A stretch of DNA of 64,000 bases, taken from Alphaproteobacteria bacterium (GTDB taxonomy: Bacteria > Pseudomonadota > Alphaproteobacteria > SMXP01). Under the pieces are notes generated by a model. The model did no database searches. It was not told the DNA's origin and saw only the letters and a program-made list of their open reading frames with translations. Below, piece by piece: positions 16,254 through 25,059 of the stretch; positions within the stretch are counted from its first letter, which is position 1; each line of letters opens with the position of its first letter. The translations under genes were made by a program, and so were the position numbers. Where the stretch lies: NCBI GenBank assembly GCA_028285305.1, contig JANQPV010000013.1:124001-188000 (forward strand). The letters run 5' to 3'.

Positions 16254-17939
16254 ATGCTCAAAACTCCAGGCCTTCTGGCAAGTGCGTTTGGTGCGGCCAT
16301 GATGTCAACGGCGGTCAGCTCTTATGCGCCGGCATTTGCGGATCCGGTTGAACCCCCACAAGGGTATCTGTCGATTCAGCAGAATTTTGGTCAGGTCGAT
16401 CCCGTCTATCACAATGGAACCCAAAACGGATTCTTTAACATTGACTATGGCGTAGAATTGGGAACCGATGGCAGCGAATTGGCCGGGACCTTCTGGGCGA
16501 ATGAGTTCAAGTTCAAGAATTCGGATGCCTCAGACGCTTTTCCGGAAAACTATGTTGGCGGCCTGCAAGGCGGCTATCTTGGGCTACAGGCAAAAAGCGC
16601 GGCAGAGAGCATCGCCACTTTCAGCATCTGGTGGGCGCTGGACGCCCGGCCGGGTCCCGGCGCGGAATGCGTAGATGCGATCGAAATGTGGTACAATGAC
16701 GACCAGCCCTTCGTTCCCGCAATCGACAATGTGAGCACCGTTGACCACGCGAGACAAACCGCGGGCGGGCCGTTTCGCAGCTGCCGCCTTCCGATTGAGT
16801 TGTCCGCAGAGAAACAATACAAACTGCGCATTTGGCAAGTCTCGGACGCGACCCAGCCTGACGCTGTCGAATGGTGGGGCGCGTGGCTGATCAACGGAAC
16901 CGATGGCGTCGAACACAAGATCGGCGAGATCCAAGTGCCGGGAAACTGGGGGTGGATCGACAATGGCGTCACCGGATTCGTCGAACATTTCGGCCCGATG
17001 CCCGAAGGCTGCGGATCGATTCCCGCATCCAAGGCGACATTCAAGGCGGCAAAGGCCGACAATGGAGCCTATACGGCGACGACGTCCGCGGACCTCTACG
17101 GCGCCTGCAAAGACGCGTTATTGGCTCGAACCAATCTGAATTGCACGCTGGAGAGATGCGATTTTGAAGTGGCTTCATTAACGCCGTTAGAGCCGGAGCC
17201 TTCCGCCAGCGCGGATCTCCTCTGGCGGCATACGAATGGCCAAGTCCACTACTGGACCATGAAGGAGGGAACGCGGACAGGCGGCCTGAACATCCACACC
17301 CCGGTAGGGCCGAAGTGGACGGTGAGAGGCATGGGTGACGTCGATGGCAACGGCACCGAAGACATTGTCTGGCAGCACGATAATGGCCAAGTCCACTATT
17401 GGCCCATGAACGGTGATCAACGGGTCGGAGGCATTAATGTGCATACGCCTGTCGGCGCAGCCTGGACGCTCAGCGGCGTAGGCGACGTGGATGGCGACGG
17501 TACTGACGATCTCGTCTGGCGCCATTCAAATGGTCAAGTCCACTATTGGCCTATGAAGAATGGTCAGCGTACAGGTGGTAAGAACATCTGGACGCCGGTC
17601 GGCGCAGCTTGGGACCTCGAAAGCGTCGGCGATGTAGATGGTGACGGCACGGACGATATCGTTTGGCGCCACAGCAACGGGCAGGTTCACTACTGGCCCA
17701 TGTCGGAAGGACTAAGGACGGGCGGGATAAACGTGTTTCAGCCGATTGGCCCGAAATGGACGCTCCACGGCGTGGGCGATGTGGACGGCAATGGCACGGA
17801 AGACATTGTGTGGCAGCATGACAACGGGCAGGTCCACTATTGGCCCATGACCGAAGGCCAAAGGACAGGAGGCGTGAACGTCCACACGCCGGTCGGCCCC
17901 GCTTGGACGCTCGCCGCAGTCGGGAATCTCAAAGAGTAA
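16254..17939 (+). CDS. Secreted protein with N-terminal jelly-roll-like domain and five VCBS/FG-GAP-type repeats
   Basis: A 561-residue exported protein; the signal peptide ends near YAPAFADP. Residues 35-260 are rich in Trp, Tyr and Gly (GYLGLQAKSAAESIATFSIWWALDA; VEWWGAWLINGTDG; NWGWIDNGVTGFVEHFG) and resemble the DUF3472-like carbohydrate-binding fold, an assignment I hold loosely. Residues 321-561 are five 49-residue repeats with the Ca-loop DVDGNGTEDIVW and NGQVHYWPM, forecasting a beta-propeller. It is probably extracellular and binds polymer or a surface. A CRP-like site lies upstream and a strong terminator downstream, so it is a single-gene unit. The start ATG has AAGGAAG four bases upstream. 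Confidence 0.8.
   Translation: MLKTPGLLASAFGAAMMSTAVSSYAPAFADPVEPPQGYLSIQQNFGQVDPVYHNGTQNGFFNIDYGVELGTDGSELAGTFWANEFKFKNSDASDAFPENYVGGLQGGYLGLQAKSAAESIATFSIWWALDARPGPGAECVDAIEMWYNDDQPFVPAIDNVSTVDHARQTAGGPFRSCRLPIELSAEKQYKLRIWQVSDATQPDAVEWWGAWLINGTDGVEHKIGEIQVPGNWGWIDNGVTGFVEHFGPMPEGCGSIPASKATFKAAKADNGAYTATTSADLYGACKDALLARTNLNCTLERCDFEVASLTPLEPEPSASADLLWRHTNGQVHYWTMKEGTRTGGLNIHTPVGPKWTVRGMGDVDGNGTEDIVWQHDNGQVHYWPMNGDQRVGGINVHTPVGAAWTLSGVGDVDGDGTDDLVWRHSNGQVHYWPMKNGQRTGGKNIWTPVGAAWDLESVGDVDGDGTDDIVWRHSNGQVHYWPMSEGLRTGGINVFQPIGPKWTLHGVGDVDGNGTEDIVWQHDNGQVHYWPMTEGQRTGGVNVHTPVGPAWTLAAVGNLKE
17214..17936 (+). repeat. Five tandem 147-bp coding repeats (VCBS-type blades)
   Basis: Repeat units begin at 17214, 17361, 17508, 17655 and 17802; the last is cut short by the stop. 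Each encodes D(L/I)(L/V)W(R/Q)H.NGQVHYW.M...R.GG.N...P(V/I)G..W....(V/M)GDVDG(N/D)GT(E/D). The amino-acid sequences are close to identical while the codons differ at many third positions. Confidence 0.9.
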
Positions 17940-17961
17940 CTCCCACCGAGCCCTATCGCAT

Positions 17962-18000
17962 GACCGCGTACTGTTCTCATCAGTACGCGGTCTTTGTGTT
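17962..18000 (+). terminator. Rho-independent terminator of the VCBS-repeat gene
   Basis: A perfect 12-bp GC-rich stem, GACCGCGTACTG pairing with CAGTACGCGGTC across a 7-base loop, followed by TTTGTGTT. It starts 22 bases after the stop codon. Confidence 0.85.
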
Positions 18001-18071
18001 GGAGTGGAGTTCCAGCCTCCCTCGATATTCGCGTTCCCGAACCCTCTCCCCGGAACCAAGAACAAAGGCGC

Positions 18072-18887
18072 TCACGCGTCGTAGAAAAAGGGCTTGTGCA
18101 ATCCGATCAGCGTCTTTTGCCGCTCTGTCGACGCCCGGGCCGCGGCTTCATCCGACACATGATTGACTTCCGATGTCATGCGGACGCGCTGGGCCACGTC
18201 ACGGCGGCCGTAATGGGCCTGCAAAAAGAAACGCTGATACCCGGGTGTCCCTGGCGTGCCCCGGTGCCAGACATCCGACACAAACAAGGCCACGTCTCCA
18301 GCGTCGGCAATCAACAGGTGAGGGGTGTTCCCTTCGAACGACAGTGCATCCCCTGCGTCGTGGGGAGGCGTTCGCCCGGACTTGTGACTGCCCGGAACAA
18401 CGGCGGTGGGACCGGCTTCGACCGGACAGTCCTTGAGATAGATATGAGCACCAATCGCGAAGATGGGATAGGGAATGCGGTCGTCCCACGGCACGCCCTC
18501 CGGCCGCGGAATATGGGGGCCGGCGTCAATATGCCAGGGACCGCCTTGGTATCCGTCTACGTTGCGCCAGGCCGTGTTGGCGATCACATGACAGTCCTCG
18601 CCAAGAAGGGGTTCGATGGTCTCAAGGATCCTTGGGTGACCAATGGCTGTTTGACACGCCGCAGAATGATTAAACATGCCATGGCGAAATTGGTCATCCG
18701 TATCCCAATCGCGATCGGCGCCGGACGAAGCGAAAACAGCATTGATTTCGGTCTTGATTTGCTCGATCTCTCCCTCGGAGAAAACCGACTTCAGATGGGT
18801 CCAACCCTCTGCTTCTAACTGGCGGGTTTCCACCGGACAGTCCGCTCGCGAGATCTCCAAGTTTCCGTGTTTGCGCGTAATCGTCAT
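18072..18887 (-). CDS. Phytanoyl-CoA dioxygenase (PhyH) family Fe(II)/2-oxoglutarate oxygenase
   Basis: A 271-residue protein. PWHIDAGPH gives the HxD iron pair, DVWHRGTPGT the distal His, and QRFFLQAHYGRRD the 2-oxoglutarate-binding Arg region, as in PhyH-family enzymes that hydroxylate lipids or small molecules. The ATG at 18887 is chosen; a longer frame of 15 more residues begins with a weak start. It lies 60 bases downstream of the PQQ dehydrogenase gene on the same strand and may be co-transcribed. The substrate is unknown. Confidence 0.87.
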   Translation of the reverse strand: MTITRKHGNLEISRADCPVETRQLEAEGWTHLKSVFSEGEIEQIKTEINAVFASSGADRDWDTDDQFRHGMFNHSAACQTAIGHPRILETIEPLLGEDCHVIANTAWRNVDGYQGGPWHIDAGPHIPRPEGVPWDDRIPYPIFAIGAHIYLKDCPVEAGPTAVVPGSHKSGRTPPHDAGDALSFEGNTPHLLIADAGDVALFVSDVWHRGTPGTPGYQRFFLQAHYGRRDVAQRVRMTSEVNHVSDEAAARASTERQKTLIGLHKPFFYDA

Positions 18888-18947
18888 GCCGTGGGTGCCC
18901 GATGCAGATTGATACCTGAGCGAGGCTAACAACCAAGCGGTTTTGTT

Positions 18948-21002
18948 TCAATTCTCCGGCAGCGCAAACGCGATGACGTAATCGCCGAGCTTCGTTGTCG
19001 ACCTTGCGTGGCCGCCTGCGGCGATGACCACATATTGTCTGCCTTCCCATACATAGGTCATAGGCGTCGCTTGTCCGCCCGCTGGTAAGCGACCTTTCCA
19101 GAGCTCTTTGCCCGTTTCCACATCGAAGGCGCGCAGATAATTGTCCATGGTCGCCCCCATTAAGACGAGCCCGCCCGCCGTGACAATGGGCCCGCCCCAG
19201 GCTGGCGTGCCAAGTGGGAGAGCGATCCCAGCGGCGAGATCCTGAGTGGTGCCGACGCTCTGTCGCCAGACAATCTGGCCCGACGAAAGATCAACGGCGG
19301 CCAGCATGCCGTAGGGGGGCGGCGTACACGGCAATCCCGTCGGCCCCAAAAGCAGTTCCCGAGTCATTTTATAAGGCGTGCCATCCATAGGCCCCAGCTC
19401 AATGTTTGTCTCCAAAGGCGTTTCGTTGGCATAAAGCTTAATAATATGTCCCGCACTGTTCACGTTGACGATGAGCAGGTTGCGCGACGGATCGAACGCG
19501 GTGCTTCCCCAATTGGCACCGCCGCCGGTAAAGGGATACATCAGCGTTCCTTCAAAGCTCGGCGGTGTATAGAGACCTTCGTTCCGCGCGCCGCCAATAC
19601 GCGCGGCGCAATAGAGCCGGTCCCACAACGTCACTCCGAAAGCGTCGCCGGCATCAATGTTCGTTGGCACGAGAGAGGGCGTGTTGACCGGGAACGGCTG
19701 CGTCGGGGAGAGCGCCTCTCCGGGCACATCCGACAAAGGCACAGGCCGTTCTTCCACCGGCAGGAAGGGCTCTCCCGTTTCCCGGTCCAGCACGAACACA
19801 AAGCCCATCTTCGTCACTTGCGCCACCACATCGTGAGCCCGCCCATTGCGCCAGACCTCATAGAGACCCGGCTGCGCCGGCACGTCATAGTCCCAGACAT
19901 CGTGGTGGACCGTTTGAAAGTGCCAGACCAAATCACCCGTCTCACCGTTGAGGGCCACGACAGAGTTTGTATAAAGATTACCCCCCGCGCGCTCCCCACC
20001 GTAAAAGTCTGGACTGGGGCTCGACGTCGGAAGAAAAATCAGCCCGCGCTCTTCATCCACCGACATCGTCGACCACACATTGGCATGGCCGGTCACATCC
20101 GCGGCATGTTCACCGGCGGAGGTTCGCCCCCAGGTGGGCCGCGCCGGATCCGACGGATCGCGTGGCACAGGGTTGAACTCCCATCGGGCGGCGCCGGTTC
20201 GTACATCGAAGGCGAACACCGTCCCGCTGGCCGCTTTCACTTTCTGGTTGTCACCGATGGACGAGCCTGTCACCACCACATCACCGATAATTGTGGGCGC
20301 GGAGGTAATGGTGTATTCCCCGGGGTCGCTGACAGGTTGATCAGGTGAGAGCTGAACGAAGCCGCCCGATCCGAAGTCCGGGCAGATCTGGCCGGTACGG
20401 GCGTCGAGAGCGAACAGACGCGCATCGACGGTGGCGGCCAGAATACGGCTTCCACAAACCTCGTTGCCGAGGGACGCACCATCCCGCCAATAGGCGACGC
20501 CCCGGCAGGTGAATTGATTGTCCGGCCGAATGGACAGATCGAGCTCAGGATCGAAGCGCCAGAGCTCCGCGCCCGAACCCGGATCAACGGCGATGACCTC
20601 GTTGAATTGCGTGCAGAAAACGAGACTGTCCTCGACGAGAATTGGTGTTGCCTCAAAAGCCGAGCGCCCTTTGGCCGCCTCGCGTCCTTCGAAAGCTCCT
20701 GTGCGAAATGTCCAGGCAGGCTTCAGCGCGCCGATCGTGGCAGGCGTGACTTGGTCTGCATTCGAATACCGGGCTCCTTTTGCATCACCGCCATAGGCGG
20801 ACCAACCGGACCCGAAACCGCCGACATCGGTCCGCACTTGTGGAGCTCGGCCATCAATGGCGAGGTCGTCTCCGAAACCAAAGAGATACCAAATGAGGGA
20901 ACCACCTAGAAAGCTAACGGCCAAGAAGGTGAGAGCGGCAAGTTTAAGAGGGTGCGAGCGAGCAAGAGTCAACACAATGGGCTCCATTCGTCTTGAGGAC
21001 AT
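18948..21002 (-). CDS. Membrane-anchored PQQ-dependent dehydrogenase
   Basis: A protein of about 684 residues. One N-terminal membrane helix (LKLAALTFLAVSFLGGSLIWYLF) is followed by a periplasmic eight-bladed quinoprotein propeller: GWSAYGGDAKGARYSNADQV, WDYDVPAQP after FQTVHHD, GGGANWGSTAFDP, GTPAWGGPI and a C-terminal GHARSTTKLGDYVIAF. These match membrane glucose/alcohol PQQ dehydrogenases, but the enzyme lacks the five-helix N-domain of E. coli Gcd. It oxidises an alcohol or sugar and feeds electrons to the quinone pool. No PQQ-synthesis genes are in the window. ATG 21002 is the likelier of several starts. Confidence 0.88.
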   Translation of the reverse strand: MSSRRMEPIVLTLARSHPLKLAALTFLAVSFLGGSLIWYLFGFGDDLAIDGRAPQVRTDVGGFGSGWSAYGGDAKGARYSNADQVTPATIGALKPAWTFRTGAFEGREAAKGRSAFEATPILVEDSLVFCTQFNEVIAVDPGSGAELWRFDPELDLSIRPDNQFTCRGVAYWRDGASLGNEVCGSRILAATVDARLFALDARTGQICPDFGSGGFVQLSPDQPVSDPGEYTITSAPTIIGDVVVTGSSIGDNQKVKAASGTVFAFDVRTGAARWEFNPVPRDPSDPARPTWGRTSAGEHAADVTGHANVWSTMSVDEERGLIFLPTSSPSPDFYGGERAGGNLYTNSVVALNGETGDLVWHFQTVHHDVWDYDVPAQPGLYEVWRNGRAHDVVAQVTKMGFVFVLDRETGEPFLPVEERPVPLSDVPGEALSPTQPFPVNTPSLVPTNIDAGDAFGVTLWDRLYCAARIGGARNEGLYTPPSFEGTLMYPFTGGGANWGSTAFDPSRNLLIVNVNSAGHIIKLYANETPLETNIELGPMDGTPYKMTRELLLGPTGLPCTPPPYGMLAAVDLSSGQIVWRQSVGTTQDLAAGIALPLGTPAWGGPIVTAGGLVLMGATMDNYLRAFDVETGKELWKGRLPAGGQATPMTYVWEGRQYVVIAAGGHARSTTKLGDYVIAFALPEN

Positions 21003-21302
21003 CTTATAGATCTGGAGGGAAAGGGCCAATCGCGCGCGTCAATTCCGAAATCGCAGCGATTATTTTGAAATCGGCGTGTGCTTGGCGAGGGATCGAATTC
21101 CACTCGAACCCCTTGGGACAAGGCGCGAACGCCGACCGAGGCTTTCTTGCAGAGAGTGTGGTTTATGCGCATCGGCGGCCCCCAGACCCTGCCGGATCCT
21201 TGCCTCTCCGTGTGCTTGGTAACCTCTTGTTAACTTTCTGACCTGTAACAATTTGGGACAGGGAGTCTGTGTGGCTTTTCTTTGTGCACGAAGGGAATCG
21301 AG
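21003..21302. other. Intergenic region between divergent genes
   Basis: About 300 bases separating the PQQ dehydrogenase and the inverse-autotransporter-like gene. AT-rich stretches near 21220-21245 may hold the adhesin promoter, but no convincing -35/-10 pair or palindrome was seen, and no coding sequence is supported. Confidence 0.5.
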
Positions 21303-23147
21303 ATGATGCGGGGGTCCAAACTTAATCGCGCCGGAACGCTTTCGGGGTTACTTGCAGGTGTATCTATCCTGGCCATGTGCGCGACCGCACACGCGGAAGG
21401 AAACAAATGGACCCCGTGGATTGAGCTCGGCGGAGCGGGCTCGACCGAGCGCCATCGAGGAGAAATCACCGCGTTCGCCCCCCTGCTTCAGTCGAGAAAA
21501 TCTCTCCTGTTTACGGACTTAAGGGGAAAGCTCTTTGAGCGCGGTGCAGTTGAAGGCAACTTCGCTCTGGGTGTCCGCCACACCCATAACAACAAGGTCA
21601 ATCTCGGCGCCTGGGTTGGTGTCGATATTCGCGAGACTGAATTCGATAATCGCTTTACGCAAGGAGCCGCAGGCATCGAAGCGTTGTGGGAGAGTTTCGA
21701 TTTCAGAGTGAACGGGTACGCGCCCTTTGATAACAAGGCAGACGCCGGCACCGGCGTAACCTCAATCGGCCGCATCTCCGGCGGTACACTTTTGTTGGAT
21801 ACGACCACTACGACGGTCACGGAACGTGCGCTTTGGGGTGTTGACGCCGAAATCGGAATGAGATTTCCACTGAACAAGATCGGCGGCTGGGCCGTCGACA
21901 AACATGAGTTCTGGCTCCATGGCGGCGGCTTCTATTTCGACAATGGCTCCCTAGAGGAGCTGACCGGACCAATGGCTCGCGCGACCTATCGCGTAAACGA
22001 CGTCCTTCCGCAGATCTCTGGTTCGCGCTTGAGTTTCCGCGTCGAGTACAAATACGATGACGTGAGAGACAGCCAAGTGGAAGGCGTGGTCAGATTAAGA
22101 CTGCCGTTTGGTCCGAAGAAGATGACCAGCCGCTACGCGTCGCTCTCTCGCCTTGAAAAGAGGATGAACGAGCGCCTTGAGCGCGACACCGATGTGGTCG
22201 CGACTGCGTCGCGCGAGACCATCTCCGTAACGGAGAATGCCGTCGATGCAAATACGGGCCAGGCGATTACCACAGTGGCGACGGTTGACGGAACCGGGAA
22301 TCTCAACGCAACGGCAGCAGGCGCGGGCGCAAACTCGATCGTTGTGGTGGACGGCAGCGCCGGCGCGGTCAACACAACCGCAACGAATGGCGTCACCATG
22401 GCCGCCAATCAGACTTTGCTGGGGGGAGGCTCCACTTTAACGGTCCGTGGGGCATCCACCGGTGAACTCGGAACGTTTACGGCGCCCGGCACCCGGCCGA
22501 CCATCACCAGTACGGCTCTTTTCCCCGTCGTGACGATCGCAGACGCCAGCCGCGTACAAGGCGTCACGATTGTGGGCAATGGCCTTATTAACAGCAACAA
22601 CAACCGCGGTATTGAAGGCGGCAACAACCTGACCAACGTCAACATTGAGGACGTCCTCGTCCGCGACGTCGGCTATGACGGCATCTTCTTCTCGAACAAC
22701 AACCAAGTCACACTGCGAAATGTAACGTTCCAGGATGTTCGCGACGGGTTGGACTTTGACGACAACAACACGGTGATTGTCGATAATGTAACGATCCTTC
22801 GTGCACGCCGTACAGGCATCGATATGCAAGCTGGAAACAATGTCACCATCACCAATAGCTCGATCTCCGAACTCATTGACGTGCCACCGGTTGATCCCAG
22901 TCATGCGATCTTCATCACCGGTAACAACAATACTGTCAGCATCAACAATACAACGTTTGGTGGCCGGCTTGACGAAGACATCCTTCATATCTCAGGCGGT
23001 GTAACGGGCACGACCCTAAGCGGTGAAGGCAACACGATTGATGCGGGCGCGACACTGCTTGGCGATGTTTGTGATGCAAATGCGGGAACGTTCAGCGGCA
23101 GCGTCGAAATCGGCGGTACCACGTTCACCTCGGCCAACTGTCCATAA
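21303..23147 (+). CDS. Inverse-autotransporter-like outer-membrane protein with beta-helix passenger
   Basis: A 614-residue exported protein. After a signal peptide (to AHAEG) come about 250 residues of alternating amphipathic strands (WTPWIELGGAGSTERHRG; RGKLFERGAVEGNFALGVRHTH; NKVNLGAWVGVDIRETEFDNRF; GWAVDKHEFWLHGGGFYF) matching the intimin/invasin-type inverse autotransporter barrel. A charged segment (about 275-300) leads to a C-terminal right-handed beta-helix rich in N-turns (GNGLINSNNNRGIEGGNN; DDNNTVIVDNVTI; GNNNTVSINN). It likely anchors in the outer membrane and displays the helix outside. AAGGGA six bases before ATG 21303 fixes the start. The gene has its own terminator. Confidence 0.78.
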   Translation: MMRGSKLNRAGTLSGLLAGVSILAMCATAHAEGNKWTPWIELGGAGSTERHRGEITAFAPLLQSRKSLLFTDLRGKLFERGAVEGNFALGVRHTHNNKVNLGAWVGVDIRETEFDNRFTQGAAGIEALWESFDFRVNGYAPFDNKADAGTGVTSIGRISGGTLLLDTTTTTVTERALWGVDAEIGMRFPLNKIGGWAVDKHEFWLHGGGFYFDNGSLEELTGPMARATYRVNDVLPQISGSRLSFRVEYKYDDVRDSQVEGVVRLRLPFGPKKMTSRYASLSRLEKRMNERLERDTDVVATASRETISVTENAVDANTGQAITTVATVDGTGNLNATAAGAGANSIVVVDGSAGAVNTTATNGVTMAANQTLLGGGSTLTVRGASTGELGTFTAPGTRPTITSTALFPVVTIADASRVQGVTIVGNGLINSNNNRGIEGGNNLTNVNIEDVLVRDVGYDGIFFSNNNQVTLRNVTFQDVRDGLDFDDNNTVIVDNVTILRARRTGIDMQAGNNVTITNSSISELIDVPPVDPSHAIFITGNNNTVSINNTTFGGRLDEDILHISGGVTGTTLSGEGNTIDAGATLLGDVCDANAGTFSGSVEIGGTTFTSANCP

Positions 23148-23171
23148 GATCAGTACACACATAGAATTAGT

Positions 23172-23201
23172 AAAGGCAGCCCTTATGGGCTGCCTTTTTG
23201 T
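23172..23201 (+). terminator. Rho-independent terminator of the adhesin gene
   Basis: AAAGGCAGCCC, loop TTAT, GGGCTGCCTTT, then further T residues. The perfect 11-bp stem begins 25 bases after the stop and isolates the upstream gene from the polyamine/PspA cluster. Confidence 0.9.
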
Positions 23202-23438
23202 TTGGGAGGGTTCAAGGCGCGACGAGGGTCCGTGCAAGCGAGGTCGTCTAAATGGTTAGATGAGAGCTTTGCTGAACCGGAGCTTACTTTCGAATGTGAA
23301 GACAAAGAGGTCATCGATATGCGTTGGATCGATCTTCCACATTGTGGGAGGTTTCAAGCTGTGAAGAATTTGTTTCATCTGGTAGAGCGATATTGAAGCA
23401 GAAATTCTCGACCGACCAAACCGAATCTGGTGGCTTGT
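23202..23438. other. Leader region before the speD-like gene
   Basis: About 240 bases between the terminator and speD. A 64-codon open frame (from TTG 23202) ends at 23396, but it has no ATG near its beginning, no ribosome site and no recognised motif. This stretch probably holds the speD promoter; no clear -35/-10 pair was identified. Confidence 0.4.
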
Positions 23439-23816
23439 ATGAATGAAAAAGCGACCCGTCCTACCCATCTACCTGGCCAACACGTTTTGATTGATTTGTA
23501 TGGCGCCAGCAAACTAGAGGAAATTGAGAGGATTCGAGATGCTCTTGTCGCAGCGGCCTCAGCTTGTGATGCAACGGTCCTGGATATCCATCTACACAAA
23601 TTCGGCAATAAGGGAGGGGTGACCGGTGTCGCGATCCTGGCCGAATCTCACATTAGCATTCACACCTGGCCAGAGATTGGATTTGCTGCATTGGACATAT
23701 TCGTCTGCGGAAATTGTGACGCAAACTGTGCGATCGAACCAGTTGTCAGAATATTTGAGCCAATTCAAACTCAGATCAACGAAATGGGCCGCGGACAACT
23801 CTTTAAGCAGGCCTAA
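23439..23816 (+). CDS. speD: S-adenosylmethionine decarboxylase proenzyme (SpeD-like)
   Basis: A 125-residue short-form AdoMet decarboxylase of the Bacillus/archaeal type. LAESHISIHTWPE carries the self-cleavage site Glu69-Ser70, which creates the pyruvoyl cofactor, and His75; Cys90 in FVCGNC is the catalytic thiol. It makes decarboxylated AdoMet, the aminopropyl donor for the spermidine-synthase-like protein at the end of the cluster. ATG 23439 is preferred over GTG 23430. A Cys-rich tail (CGNCDANCAIEP) is as in SpeD. First gene of the AT-rich cluster, 118 bases ahead of the next. Confidence 0.92.
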   Translation: MNEKATRPTHLPGQHVLIDLYGASKLEEIERIRDALVAAASACDATVLDIHLHKFGNKGGVTGVAILAESHISIHTWPEIGFAALDIFVCGNCDANCAIEPVVRIFEPIQTQINEMGRGQLFKQA

Positions 23817-23873
23817 CCGCATGCACAAGGAGTACAATTACCAAATTGAGCTCGCAACTTCTAATCCAGAATC

Positions 23874-23901
23874 GACATAATATGTCTTGACATATTATGT
23901 C
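23874..23901. promoter_or_regulatory. 28-bp palindrome over the DUF2170-operon promoter
   Basis: GACATAATATGTC and its exact reverse complement GACATATTATGTC are separated by TT. Each arm is itself almost a palindrome. It overlaps the -35 hexamer of the promoter at 23887, an ideal place for a repressor. Confidence 0.72.
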
Positions 23902-23915
23902 CAATCCCATATATG
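23887..23915 (+). promoter_or_regulatory. Sigma-70-type promoter of the DUF2170-PspA operon
   Basis: Consensus -35 TTGACA (23887-23892), a 17-base spacer, and -10 TATATG (23910-23915). Transcription would start near 23922, leaving a very short leader that begins at the ribosome site GAGGAG (23923-23928). Confidence 0.65.
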
Positions 23916-23934
23916 CAAGCATGAGGAGATGCTT

Positions 23935-24351
23935 ATGACAGACCTAAACTCATTGGCGGAAGAGTTGGCCGAAAAGGGTCGAGATTTACAGCAAGGAACA
24001 AATTTCGAAGTCACGCCCATACCGGGCGACGTGGCGGTGTTCCAAATCCTTGTTGAGGACCAAGAGGAATTGCCACTGTTTCTGTCGGGTTCCGATGGTC
24101 AAATTCTTTGTATTGCATACCTTTTTCGTAAGCATGAAGTCGCGCCGGACAGCAGGGATGAAATGAATGAAGTAATGCTGGCAGCCAACGTATCAATGCC
24201 ATTGTCGTCCTTTGCGCTCATTGATGATCAATATGTCGTTTTTGGTGCCTTATCGGCAAAAGCGAGTATCGAAGACGTCCTTCACGAGATTGAAGTTCTG
24301 TCATCGAACGCCATCGAGGCTATTGATGTGTTGGCGGATTACCTACTCTAA
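23935..24351 (+). CDS. DUF2170 (YjfI-like) protein
   Basis: A 138-residue acidic soluble protein. ATG 23935 has GAGGAG six bases upstream, deciding against a longer frame. The mix of FEVTPIPGDVAVFQILVEDQEELPLFLSGSDGQILCIAYLF and ALIDDQYVVFGALSAKASIEDVLHEIEVLSSNAIEAIDVL matches YjfI of E. coli as I recall it (DUF2170). Its biochemical role is unknown; in many genomes it sits directly before a PspA/IM30 gene, as here (14 bases). It probably acts with PspA. Confidence 0.78.
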   Translation: MTDLNSLAEELAEKGRDLQQGTNFEVTPIPGDVAVFQILVEDQEELPLFLSGSDGQILCIAYLFRKHEVAPDSRDEMNEVMLAANVSMPLSSFALIDDQYVVFGALSAKASIEDVLHEIEVLSSNAIEAIDVLADYLL

Positions 24352-24365
24352 GAAGGAATGTTATC

Positions 24366-25058
24366 GTGTCTATTTTGAGGAAAATTGTCACTGCTATTCG
24401 AGGGGGTGCGCGCGAAGTCGGCGAGGCCATCGTTGATCAGAACAGCGTACGGATATTTGAGCAAGAGATAAAGGACGCGCAAAATCAGCTTGATAAGGCG
24501 AAGATGGACCTTACCGAAGTAATGGCGAAAGAAATGCAGGCAAGCCGAAAGATCGAAGGTTTGCAAGAGGACATCGTTAAACACGAAGGCTATGCTTCAC
24601 AAGCTCTCGACAAGCAGGACGAAGCATTGGCGTTGGAAGTTGCCCAGAAGATAGCAGATCTGCAAGGCGAGCTTGAAATCCAAAAGAAAGCGCAACAGAG
24701 TTTTTCCGCTCACGCAGAACGGTTGAAAGCAATGATAAAAAAAACGACCAAAGCCGTCACTGACTTGGAACGCGAATTGGTCATGGTAAAGACGACAGAA
24801 AGCGTTCAGAAGGCGACGACAGCTATCACTAACAATTATGCATCAGGTAGCTCTCGGTTACTGACGGCAAAGGAGTCGCTCGATCGAATTAAGGAAAGAC
24901 AAACTCACTTGGAAGACCGTTTAGCGGCTGGTGAAGTATTGGAAGGAGAATTTAGCGGTCAAGATTTAGACCAGAAATTGAAGGACGCCGGTATCGTCGA
25001 AGATGATAACAAAGCTAAAGACATTCTAGAGAAACTGAAGGCTGAAAAGGCTAACTAA
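24366..25058 (+). CDS. PspA/IM30 family membrane-remodelling protein (YjfJ-like)
   Basis: A 230-residue protein, almost entirely coiled coil. It begins SILRKIVTAIRGGAREVGEAIVDQNSVRIFEQEIKDAQNQLDKAK, the amphipathic first helix and ALRE-like segment of PspA/Vipp1, followed by long Glu/Lys/Gln heptads and a C-terminal helix after an acidic linker. The family are bacterial ESCRT-III-like proteins that coat and repair stressed inner membrane. GTG 24366 has AAGGA upstream. No pspBC or pspF is nearby, so control differs from the classical psp system. It is two bases from the next gene. Confidence 0.9.
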   Translation: MSILRKIVTAIRGGAREVGEAIVDQNSVRIFEQEIKDAQNQLDKAKMDLTEVMAKEMQASRKIEGLQEDIVKHEGYASQALDKQDEALALEVAQKIADLQGELEIQKKAQQSFSAHAERLKAMIKKTTKAVTDLERELVMVKTTESVQKATTAITNNYASGSSRLLTAKESLDRIKERQTHLEDRLAAGEVLEGEFSGQDLDQKLKDAGIVEDDNKAKDILEKLKAEKAN

Positions 25059-25059
25059 A

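Noticed and set aside
23202-23396. A 64-codon frame between the terminator and speD.
   Set aside because: Begins with TTG immediately after the terminator tail, has no ribosome site and no family resemblance.
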